Part shown: positions 5,704 through 11,726 of the stretch, piece by piece | Layout of the letters: each line of letters starts with the position of its first letter | Numbering within the stretch: the stretch's first letter is position 1 | Source of the DNA: Archaeoglobaceae archaeon | GTDB lineage: Archaea > Halobacteriota > Archaeoglobi > Archaeoglobales > Archaeoglobaceae | Assembly (NCBI GenBank): GCA_025058955.1 | Contig: JANXDV010000025.1 | Span: 265-12,780 of the forward strand | Reading direction: 5' to 3' | Length of the DNA stretch: 12,516 nucleotides | Notes under the pieces: model-generated | What the model saw: only the letters and a program-made list of their open reading frames with translations | Told to the model about the DNA's origin: nothing | Database searches by the model: none | Position numbers and translations under genes: made by a program

Positions 5704-6815
5704 AGCCTTAAGAGCGGATAGAGAAGTTTCAACTTTAAAGGAATTTGACAATGAAAGATCTTTTCAAGGTCTTTCTTGCTTGCAATGTTTATTAAACCTG
5801 AAATTCTTTCACTTTTTGCAAGGAGATCCCAGGCTTTTTTGATTCGGTAGGAAGTTGTTAATGGTCTCAAAAGATATTTTTTCCAAAGAAGATCGTATTC
5901 TTCAAGACTTCCTCCTTCAAAAAATTTATTCACAACTTCTCCAGCCAAATCTCCTGCGATCATCGAGATCGGAATTCCACCGCCAGTGTGGCTTATGATC
6001 ATGCTCGCAGAATCTCCGGCAAATATGACGTTACCATGAACCGCTTTTCCGAAGGGTCGATCTATAGGCACCACCGCCCCTACTTTGCTCACGATCTCCG
6101 CTCTTTTCAAGTATTGAGAGGAATAAGGACACTCCTTCACAAATCTCTCAAGAACTCTGTGCACACTCTCGTTCGAGAACTCTTTCCTAAAACCAACTCC
6201 TACATTCGCATAACCGTTTCCTTTCGGTATGATCCAAGCATAAGCCCCTGGGGCTATTTCTTTTCCAAGAAACATATAAACAGTTTTCTCATCACATTCT
6301 ACGTTCTTCATCAAATACTGCTTTGCAGAAGAGATCTCATAGCTCCAAAGACCAAGATCTTTTGCTATTCTCGAATTGGCACCATCTGAGGAGATCAAAA
6401 CTTTTGGTTCATAGTCTCCCTTATCCGTTATTAGTTTTCCATCCTTAAAACCTCTGATCACCGTCCCCAATTCCAATCTATGCCCAGACTCGAGGGCAAT
6501 TCTCTGAATCATCTCATCTCTTCTGACCACATGGAACTCAAAATCAATCCAATACTCCTTTTTTCCAGTATGAAAATAAACTCTTTTAGTTCTATTGCTC
6601 TCAAACCTTTTTGGAATGTCGAAAAGAGAAGGATCGTATAAATTCGGAATTAAAGATTCCATCTCTTTTCTCGTCGGAATTATTTCTCCGCACTTCACAG
6701 GAAAACCAAGCTTCTCTCTTTTATCAATTCCAACAACTTCTAACTCTTTGGAGAGTTTTCGAAGCGCAAATGCTCCAGCTATGCCAATGCCAGCGACTAC
6801 AACATCCACGATCAT
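5700..6815 (-). CDS. geranylgeranyl reductase-family FAD flavoprotein
   Basis: A 371-residue FAD protein of the geranylgeranyl reductase/PHBH-like superfamily. Visible signatures are the dinucleotide-binding AGIGIAGA at residues 8-15, the KCGE motif with Cys42, RRDEM at 98-102 (the family Arg), DGANSR at 144-149, the lipid-site motif YxWxxP (AYAWIIP, 191-197) followed by GVG at 206-208, and the FAD-binding FAGDSA at 265-270 followed by TGGG at 277-280. In archaea such enzymes saturate the geranylgeranyl chains of ether lipids or menaquinone tails. Which substrate this paralogue uses cannot be read from sequence, as archaea often carry several. It follows ncsA after 39 bases and its stop overlaps the HisA-like start (ATGA), so it belongs to the sirC operon or to a subunit of it. 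Confidence 0.87.
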   Translation of the reverse strand: MIVDVVVAGIGIAGAFALRKLSKELEVVGIDKREKLGFPVKCGEIIPTRKEMESLIPNLYDPSLFDIPKRFESNRTKRVYFHTGKKEYWIDFEFHVVRRDEMIQRIALESGHRLELGTVIRGFKDGKLITDKGDYEPKVLISSDGANSRIAKDLGLWSYEISSAKQYLMKNVECDEKTVYMFLGKEIAPGAYAWIIPKGNGYANVGVGFRKEFSNESVHRVLERFVKECPYSSQYLKRAEIVSKVGAVVPIDRPFGKAVHGNVIFAGDSASMIISHTGGGIPISMIAGDLAGEVVNKFFEGGSLEEYDLLWKKYLLRPLTTSYRIKKAWDLLAKSERISGLINIASKKDLEKIFHCQIPLKLKLLYPLLRL

Positions 6816-6854
6816 ATTCCGCTTCTCAGCTTAAAAAGCCTTAGAAAAAGAAGA

Positions 6855-7805
6855 TCAAATTTTTATTAAAGAGAGCTTTTCGTTGTGCTCTATGCTGATC
6901 TTATTTTCAAGCTCATTTACGAGCTTACAAGCCTGACAGAGATCTTGAGACGTTGGTTCATTGCAGATCTTACATTTGCTTAGCTCAATCTGTGGATTTG
7001 TTATCCTAAGACTTTCAGCTAACTTTTCAAGACTTCTTAGAATTGAGATCTTCCTTCCGGGATATTTTCTTTCGAGTTCGTAAATAAAATCTCTCACAAA
7101 CGCTCTAACTGGGAAATAGCTATACGGACACTCATCAAAAATCATTGGATAGCCCTTAAGAAAGCCATAAGTCACGATCTCTTTTTCATAAAGCTCCATG
7201 AAGGGTTTTATTCTTCTAATCAGCCCCTCTTGATCTCTTTGCGGGATCAATCTTGCAAGTCGATCGATGTCCGCATTTATGAAGTTCATCAGGATCGTCT
7301 GCGACTCATCGTCGAGATTGTGTGCGGTAGCTAATTTATTTGCAGAAAGCTCTCTTGCGGATTTATTCAGCAAATATTTACGAAAAACTCCGCAGTAAGA
7401 ACATGGAAGCTTTTCTCCAACTTTTACAATTTCATCAAGCTTTGCCGAAAAATTATCTTCAAAGCTTGCTATGTAGTGCTCTATACCAACGGATCTCGTT
7501 ATCTCTTTGGCAATTTTTAAAGTCTTCTCTCTATATCCTTCTATTCCCTCATCAATCGTTATTGCGAGAAATTCAAGATCCCTTCGATCTCCATAGAGCT
7601 CAAGCAAAACCTTAGTCAGTGTCGTGCTATCCTTTCCTCCACTCAAGGCTATTGCGATTCTATCGCCCGTTTCGATCATCTTGTATTTCTTAACAACCGT
7701 TCTGATCTTCTTCTCAAAAAAATCAGTAAAATGCTTTCTGCAGAGGTGCTTTCCAGAATATCTCTGGTAGTAAACCGCCTCTCTGTTACAATAGGAACAC
7801 TTCAT
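6855..7805 (-). CDS. ncsA: tRNA 2-thiolation protein (NcsA/TtuA/Ncs6 family)
   Basis: A 316-residue PP-loop ATPase that adenylates and thiolates U34 or U54 of tRNA. In order it has an N-terminal zinc finger (Cys3, Cys6, Cys22, His25), the PP-loop SGGKDS at 55-60, PCSYC with Cys135 and Cys138, ATAHNLDDESQT at 159-170, Cys226 in ECPYS, and a C-terminal zinc finger (Cys278, Cys281, Cys290, Cys293). The three central cysteines match those that bind the [4Fe-4S] cluster in TtuA/NcsA enzymes, so this copy looks fully active. Length is normal for the family. U34 (Ncs6-like, including tRNA-Lys UUU) versus U54 (TtuA-like) specificity cannot be settled from sequence. Its ATG overlaps the ahbAB stop (ATGA), so it should be translated with the heme genes. 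The sulfur donor, for example a ubiquitin-like SAMP protein, is not encoded here. Confidence 0.92.
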   Translation of the reverse strand: MKCSYCNREAVYYQRYSGKHLCRKHFTDFFEKKIRTVVKKYKMIETGDRIAIALSGGKDSTTLTKVLLELYGDRRDLEFLAITIDEGIEGYREKTLKIAKEITRSVGIEHYIASFEDNFSAKLDEIVKVGEKLPCSYCGVFRKYLLNKSARELSANKLATAHNLDDESQTILMNFINADIDRLARLIPQRDQEGLIRRIKPFMELYEKEIVTYGFLKGYPMIFDECPYSYFPVRAFVRDFIYELERKYPGRKISILRSLEKLAESLRITNPQIELSKCKICNEPTSQDLCQACKLVNELENKISIEHNEKLSLIKI

Positions 7806-8710
7806 GGTTTGAGATTTGCCCTACTGTAAACAACTTTTATATCTCTAACACCTTCAAGCGTCGCAATTTCACTCTTAAATCTCTCTATCGTCTCTTTTTC
7901 AACTGCATGAACCATGAAATAGACTGAATAATTCCACTTCTCGCTTGGAATCCTTTCTATAAGATGTGTAATTTGATGAAACTCCAAAAGTCTTTTTGCA
8001 AGCTTCTCTGGATGATCCGTGCTAATCACGTTCATTCCATTAAACTTGAAGCCGATCTTAGCTTCGCTAAGCACTCCGCTGAAGTCTCTAACAACTCCTT
8101 TCCTTATCAGTTCCTCTATCAAACTAATCGCTTCCTCCTCGTTCATTCCGATTTCAAGAAAAGGTCTTTTAGCTATTGGTAAAGATTCAAGCTTCTTTAT
8201 TTCCTCCGTTAAGCCAAGCTCGTTAATTGTGGCAACTTTTTCTGGCTCAACTCCATAGCTCCAAGAGATGCCTCTGTGAAGATCATACTTCACGTCCATC
8301 TTGTAAACCTTCTTTGTCGGGAGTATTACGTAGTCTCCCACGCAAAGTTCCTTAGCAAGTCTCGAGACGATTTCCTCAATCTCCGAAATATTTCGACCCT
8401 TAAGCGTGAACCAAACATTGAAATACGCGTCTCTCAGATAATTGTGCTTAACCCTTTCTCCAAGTTCGTTGATCTTCTTCGCCAAATTCTCATTAACCTT
8501 AAAACCCACAAGAGAGGATTGTCTATGGTTTGGAAAAGCTCTATAATTAAAATTTGCGCCATATCTTTTTATTATGCCTTTGGAAAGATACTCACGAAGC
8601 TTTTTCTCAACGCTATCATAATCTCTACCAAGTATTTCTGCTAAATCAACTAAAGGTGTGGTTGAAAGTGGTAAATTGTATTGAATAGCCATTAAAAGCT
8701 CAGAATCCAT
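7802..8710 (-). CDS. ahbAB: siroheme decarboxylase, AhbA-AhbB fusion
   Basis: A 302-residue protein made of two Lrp/AsnC-like siroheme decarboxylase modules, which are normally separate AhbA and AhbB subunits of about 150-170 residues. Module 1 (1-150) has a full winged-HTH region (TTPLVDLAEILGRDYDSVEKKL) followed by IKRYGANFNYRAFPNHRQSS and HNYLRDAYFNVWFTL. Module 2 (about 163-302) has a decayed HTH, VVRDFSGVLSEAKIGFKFNGMNV (in pieces at 207-228), ITHLIERIPSEKWNYSVYFMVHA at 247-269, and an AhbB-like end, SRANLKP. The enzyme removes two acetate carboxyls of siroheme to give 12,18-didecarboxysiroheme, the second stage of the siroheme-dependent heme route. A 38-codon N-terminal extension is open but overlaps sirC. 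ATG 8710 with GAGGGG seven bases upstream begins at the family start and overlaps the sirC stop. Confidence 0.88.
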   Translation of the reverse strand: MDSELLMAIQYNLPLSTTPLVDLAEILGRDYDSVEKKLREYLSKGIIKRYGANFNYRAFPNHRQSSLVGFKVNENLAKKINELGERVKHNYLRDAYFNVWFTLKGRNISEIEEIVSRLAKELCVGDYVILPTKKVYKMDVKYDLHRGISWSYGVEPEKVATINELGLTEEIKKLESLPIAKRPFLEIGMNEEEAISLIEELIRKGVVRDFSGVLSEAKIGFKFNGMNVISTDHPEKLAKRLLEFHQITHLIERIPSEKWNYSVYFMVHAVEKETIERFKSEIATLEGVRDIKVVYSRANLKP

Positions 8711-9380
8711 CTTCAACCCCTCTAAAATCTTTAGCCTTTTCTTCTGCAATCTTTTCAACGAATTTCTTAGCCTCTTCAACTTCTCCTCTCTCTGCGATCT
8801 CCATAAGCTCCGAACTCGAGCCAAGAATGCTGTAAATTCTCATTCTCGCATTCACTGGAATTTCTTTTTGCTTCATGAACTTCTTAAGGTGTTCCATTGC
8901 ATTTAGGTATACAAAGAGCGTTTTATCGTTTTCAAGAACTTTTTGGAATATTTCTCGAACTTTTCTCGCCACTACTCCGCTTTTTCCTTCAGTAGTGACC
9001 GCAAACCTGATTCCATCTTTTCCTCCCTCAAAAGGAACAACAACTTCCGTCTCTTCAGCATTGTTGGCAAGATTTAGTAAAAAGCGATATTTTTTGCTAA
9101 GCTCCTTGAATTTACTGTTAAGTGCCAGATCTCCTATTGCAACAACCACAAGATCGAATTCCTTAAGCTCATCATTTAGCTCTGAAGCTTCTTTTCTAAC
9201 AAGTTTAACCTTTCCTTCCTCACCCAATTTCAAAAGTTCCTCAGAAAAGTTTAAACTGAATACAGTTACCTGAGCACCCATTTCGGAAAATTTCTTTGCC
9301 CTCGTGGTCCCAACGTATCCTCCACCGATTACAGCGACTTTTTTTCCTTCGAATTCGATGAACAATGCAATTCTCATCAT
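8700..9380 (-). CDS. sirC: precorrin-2 dehydrogenase (SirC/CysG N-terminal type)
   Basis: A 226-residue protein that would oxidise precorrin-2 to sirohydrochlorin with NAD, the step before iron insertion to siroheme. It has the Rossmann motif VIGGGYVGTTRA (17-28) after the family start FIEFEGKKVAV, a strand DLVVVAIGD (76-84), and the TTEGKSGVVARKVRE region (129-143) with Ser134 at the place of CysG Ser128. The segment LNLANNAEETEVVVP aligns with NVVDAPKAASFIMP of E. coli CysG, which puts Asn106 where CysG has catalytic Asp105. The rest of the fold, including the C-terminal helices, looks intact. The start may be ATG 9380 or ATG 9377; a TATA-like box fits either. It is the first gene of the five-gene minus-strand operon and overlaps ahbAB by 11 bases. 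Confidence 0.87.
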   Translation of the reverse strand: MMRIALFIEFEGKKVAVIGGGYVGTTRAKKFSEMGAQVTVFSLNFSEELLKLGEEGKVKLVRKEASELNDELKEFDLVVVAIGDLALNSKFKELSKKYRFLLNLANNAEETEVVVPFEGGKDGIRFAVTTEGKSGVVARKVREIFQKVLENDKTLFVYLNAMEHLKKFMKQKEIPVNARMRIYSILGSSSELMEIAERGEVEEAKKFVEKIAEEKAKDFRGVEDGF

Positions 9381-9400
9381 CTCAACTTTAGTGGAAGTAA

Positions 9401-9410
9401 TTTAATTTTA
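9401..9410 (-). promoter_or_regulatory. TATA-like box of the sirC operon
   Basis: TAAAATTAAA on the minus strand is centred about 26 bases upstream of ATG 9380, in a 91-base gap that also ends the upstream operon. No strong Shine-Dalgarno sequence precedes the ATG pair, so a leaderless start is plausible. Confidence 0.45.
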
Positions 9411-9450
9411 TCGATTTTAGTTTTAAAAAGCTACAGAGTATCTGAAAGCA

Positions 9451-9466
9451 GATTAAAAAATTTTGA
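9451..9466 (-). terminator. oligo-T terminator after the DUF1641 gene
   Basis: Just downstream of the stop at 9472 the minus strand reads AAAATTTTTTAATC, a T run of six, with a further T run near 9420-9430. Oligo-T tracts are the usual intrinsic archaeal terminators. No stable hairpin is apparent. Confidence 0.35.
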
Positions 9467-9471
9467 GTTTC

Positions 9472-9861
9472 TTATATCTCTTTTCCAAGCCCTTTTGCTA
9501 TGTTAAGCAGAGTTCCAATAGATTTCTTTACCTCTGGGTCTCTCAAAGCCTTTATAATTCCAAGCAAACCTATTGGCTCAGGTTCTTTTTCACACCTGCA
9601 GATCGCATCACCAATTGCATTCAGAAGCATTAAAGAGCGATCGTTTGTGAACTTCGCTGAAAGCAAACCAAGATTTGTGAGAATTTCGCTTATTTTATCG
9701 ATAACCGCATCGCTCAAAGAGTCTTGAAAGATCTTAATCAGTGAAGCGAAGCCGATTATTGCATCGAGGTTTCCGCTCTTCTCAAGCCAAACGAGTTTGT
9801 CTATTGCGGAAAGAATTGCATCCTTGTTCTCCTCGATCTTTCTCGCAACTTCTTCGTTCAT
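9472..9861 (-). CDS. DUF1641 protein
   Basis: A 129-residue, largely helical, soluble protein of the DUF1641 family, which is found beside SQR-like flavoproteins and some formate dehydrogenases. Visible features are an N-terminal amphipathic helix, LDAIIGFASLIKIFQDSLSD in the middle, a CRCEKEPEPIGLLGIIKALRDPEVKKS segment and the C-terminal LLNIAKGLGKEI. The GLLGIIKALRDPEVKK-type ending is the family hallmark. The biochemical role is unknown; a partner or adaptor of the upstream flavoprotein is inferred from context. A longer reading to 9915 is open, but ATG 9861 is preferred: it overlaps the flavoprotein stop as ATGA and follows a strong GAGGGGG ribosome binding site. The CRC pair is a possible thiol site. 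Confidence 0.82.
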   Translation of the reverse strand: MNEEVARKIEENKDAILSAIDKLVWLEKSGNLDAIIGFASLIKIFQDSLSDAVIDKISEILTNLGLLSAKFTNDRSLMLLNAIGDAICRCEKEPEPIGLLGIIKALRDPEVKKSIGTLLNIAKGLGKEI

Positions 9862-10991
9862 AATATCCCCCTCGCAGTGAGCCAAAACATTCTGTTGTAT
9901 GCAATCTTCATCCAATGTGTGAACTTGTTTGGCTTCACAAACCTTGGAGGAGTTTCATAGTCAAACCAAATGTATGTAGCTTCGTCGAAGCCTGTTTCGA
10001 TAAAGCACATCGCCTTGCCAAAGTATCTTGCAGTTGGTGGCAAACCTTTGATCTCTGCAGAGATATTCTCCGCAAGAACCTCTGCTTGGAAATGGGCAAC
10101 ACTACCCGCTTTGCTTATTGGCAGATCTGTCGTGTCTCCAAGAGCAAAGACGTTATCATAGCCTTTAACCTTTAAAGTGAACTTCTCCGTAGGAACCCAG
10201 CCGTCTTCGTTTATTCCAGAATCTATTATGATCTTAGCCCCCTTATGCGGAGGAATGGCTACAAGAAGATCAAATTTCTCCCGCTCACCTTCAAGCGTAA
10301 CGATCTCCTTCTTTTTTGCATCAACTTCAACGGGGTTGAAAAAGAGCCTACTGCTGATCTTTCTATCTGCGAACATTTGCTCTACGAGCTCTGAAACATT
10401 TCCCATGGTGAAAACTCTGTTTACTGGATAGGTGTATACGATCTCAACATCTTTTCTTATTCCATGTAGCTTGAAGAAATCATGAAGGAGAAATGTAACC
10501 TCTATTGGTGCTACAGGGCATTTATGTGGAATTCCCATTACGCTTACTACAACCTTTCCTTTTTTGAAATTTGCAAGCTCATTTCTGAGCCTTTTTGCAC
10601 CTTCAAGATCGTAAAACCAGTGTCCTGTCTCAACAAGCCCAGGAATCTCTTCTGGCACAATTCTCGAGCCTGTAGCGATGACGAGATAATCGTAATCAAT
10701 TGATTCATTCTTCATGAGCACTTTCTGATTCTCGAGATCTAACTTCTCCGCTTTACCGATCAAAAGCTTTACACCTGGATCGAGCAGAAGTTTTAGCTCC
10801 TTCACTATATCCTTTTCCTCAACTCTGTTAAAAATGAGATAAAGAAGCCCTGGCTCGTATAGCATTTTTTCTCTCTCAGAGATCAGGAGAATTTCGAGTT
10901 TTTTACTTCTAAGCTCTTCTCTTAAACGCATTGCTAAATAATTTGCTGTCAAAGTCCCTGCTACTCCACCGCCAACAATTGCAATTCGCAT
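9858..10991 (-). CDS. sulfide:quinone oxidoreductase-like FAD flavoprotein
   Basis: A 377-residue two-dinucleotide-fold flavoprotein. It has the FAD-binding IAIVGGGVAGTLTANYLA at 3-20, DYLVIATGSR at 101-110, GIPHKCPVAPIE at 153-164, and the second FAD motif NVFALGDTTDLP at 280-291 followed by KAGSVAHFQAEVLAENI. Cys158 (CPVAPIE) and Cys329 (AMCFIETG) correspond in position to the two redox cysteines that flank the flavin in SQR (Cys160 and Cys356 of the Acidithiobacillus enzyme), while the third SQR cysteine near residue 128 is absent. The C-terminal FTHWMKIAYNRMFWLTARG is amphipathic, like the monotopic membrane anchor of SQR. Oxidation of sulfide or a protein persulfide with electrons passed to menaquinone is inferred. 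ATG 10991 follows the tusA stop by one base, with GAGGAAGGT upstream. Confidence 0.83.
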   Translation of the reverse strand: MRIAIVGGGVAGTLTANYLAMRLREELRSKKLEILLISEREKMLYEPGLLYLIFNRVEEKDIVKELKLLLDPGVKLLIGKAEKLDLENQKVLMKNESIDYDYLVIATGSRIVPEEIPGLVETGHWFYDLEGAKRLRNELANFKKGKVVVSVMGIPHKCPVAPIEVTFLLHDFFKLHGIRKDVEIVYTYPVNRVFTMGNVSELVEQMFADRKISSRLFFNPVEVDAKKKEIVTLEGEREKFDLLVAIPPHKGAKIIIDSGINEDGWVPTEKFTLKVKGYDNVFALGDTTDLPISKAGSVAHFQAEVLAENISAEIKGLPPTARYFGKAMCFIETGFDEATYIWFDYETPPRFVKPNKFTHWMKIAYNRMFWLTARGIL

Positions 10992-10992
10992 A

Positions 10993-11211
10993 TCACTTTA
11001 CCTTCCTCACAACGATTCTCCAATGATCTCCTTCATTTTTTACTTCCAAAAGCTCATGTCCTGATTTTTTGACCCACTCTGGAATGTCCTTTGCAGAACT
11101 TGCATCACTTGAAAGAACTTCAAGCACTTCGCCAACTTTAGCCTTCTTCATCGCCTTTATGAGCTCCATCAATGGTCCTGGACAATAGCTACCTCTTGCG
11201 TCGATGATCAT
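10993..11211 (-). CDS. tusA: TusA-family sulfur carrier protein
   Basis: A 72-residue TusA/SirA-like protein with the family opening IIDARGSYCPGPLMELIKAM. The Cys in the CPxP motif (CPGP, Cys10) is the persulfide-carrying residue. This is followed by VGEVLEVLSSDASSAKDIPEW and a final beta strand (WRIVVRK), the normal two-layer alpha/beta fold at full length. It should relay sulfane sulfur between protein thiols, here probably between the DsrE2-like protein and the flavoprotein. A GTG start at 11220 is open, but ATG 11211 is preferred because AAGGTG, which overlaps the dsrE2 stop, lies six bases before it. The gene sits between dsrE2 and the SQR-like gene with no real spacer. Confidence 0.9.
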   Translation of the reverse strand: MIIDARGSYCPGPLMELIKAMKKAKVGEVLEVLSSDASSAKDIPEWVKKSGHELLEVKNEGDHWRIVVRKVK

Positions 11212-11222
11212 TGTCAACACCT

Positions 11223-11606
11223 TCAGATGAATAGAACCTTCGCATCTTCAACCATTTCCAGAAACTTTGTAACCCCAATGACGTCATCGAAAACGTCTAC
11301 GAAATCCTCTTTTTTAAGCTTCAGCATGTCCATTACCATCCCGCAAGCGTAGATTTTTAGATTTCCAACTTCCTTAGCCTGCTTCAGCATGTCTACAAAA
11401 AGCGGAACGTTTGCCTTCAACATCCCTTTCCCAAGCTCCCCAGCTTTCCAAGCTTTATTTGCAACAACTTCTTTCTTAAAAGCCATCAATCCATCCATCG
11501 TTGCAAAAACCATTACTTCACCAAAGCTCGAAGCAACACTCGCAATAACGCTCGCAGCCTGTAACTTCTCCAACTCTCCACTTGCCAAAACTAAAGCCAA
11601 CTTCAT
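11223..11606 (-). CDS. DsrE2-like DsrE/F-family sulfur-transfer protein
   Basis: A 127-residue DsrE-fold protein. The N-terminus MKLALVLASGELEKLQAASVIASVA matches the DsrE2 pattern (strand, SG/SKG, long helix) in pieces at 1-25. MVFATMDGL at 32-40 follows, and KIYACGMVMDMLKLKKEDFVD at 84-104 carries Cys88 in the place of the conserved persulfide-bearing Cys of DsrE2 (ACxMxMD). It is slightly shorter than typical DsrE2 proteins, and the middle section is compressed. DsrE2 and TusA are known partners in sulfur trafficking. An upstream GTG at 11633 is open but lies only about 10 bases from the TATA box. ATG 11606 has GGGTGA just upstream and starts at the first strand. It is the first gene of the four-gene operon. 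Confidence 0.85.
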   Translation of the reverse strand: MKLALVLASGELEKLQAASVIASVASSFGEVMVFATMDGLMAFKKEVVANKAWKAGELGKGMLKANVPLFVDMLKQAKEVGNLKIYACGMVMDMLKLKKEDFVDVFDDVIGVTKFLEMVEDAKVLFI

Positions 11607-11637
11607 GCTCTCACCCAAAAGAAATTTAGACACAAAA

Positions 11638-11647
11638 CTAATATTTC
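11638..11647 (-). promoter_or_regulatory. TATA-like box of the dsrE2-tusA operon
   Basis: AAATATTAGT on the minus strand predicts a transcript start near 11615-11618, leaving a leader of about ten bases that still contains the GGGTGA ribosome binding site before ATG 11606. Confidence 0.45.
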
Positions 11648-11652
11648 TTACT

Positions 11653-11677
11653 GGTTTTTGAAAAATTAGTAAAAACC
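11653..11677. promoter_or_regulatory. inverted repeat upstream of the dsrE2 TATA box, possible operator
   Basis: GGTTTTT at 11653-11659 and AAAAACC at 11671-11677 form a 7-base dyad with an 11-base spacer, immediately upstream of the TATA-like box on the minus strand. The position fits a regulator or activator site. It may instead be chance in AT-rich DNA. Confidence 0.35.
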
Positions 11678-11713
11678 GATTCTAAAATTAACAGTTAGCA
11701 TATTGAAATTTTT

Positions 11714-11726
11714 AATAAAAAATTAA
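11714..11726 (-). terminator. oligo-T terminator after the thermosome gene
   Basis: Directly after the stop at 11727 the minus strand reads TTAATTTTTTATTAAAAATTT, with a T run of six at 11717-11722. No stable GC hairpin is present, which is usual for archaeal termination. Confidence 0.4.

Noticed and set aside
5704..5751. Upstream 16-residue extension of the HisA-like protein.
   Set aside because: It lies entirely inside the flavoprotein gene, and the ATG at 5703 matches the HisA family start and forms an ATGA overlap.
8711..8824. N-terminal extension of the siroheme decarboxylase by 38 residues (Arg/Lys-rich).
   Set aside because: It overlaps the end of sirC, is unlike any family N-terminus, and ATG 8710 has a good ribosome binding site and starts at the conserved first helix.
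8875..9273. Plus-strand open frame opposite sirC.
   Set aside because: It is a low-complexity Ser/Phe/Thr shadow of a conserved gene.
9862..9915. Longer DUF1641 reading with an 18-residue N-terminal extension containing two cysteines.
   Set aside because: It lies inside the flavoprotein gene, while ATG 9861 has a strong GAGGGGG site and an ATGA overlap.
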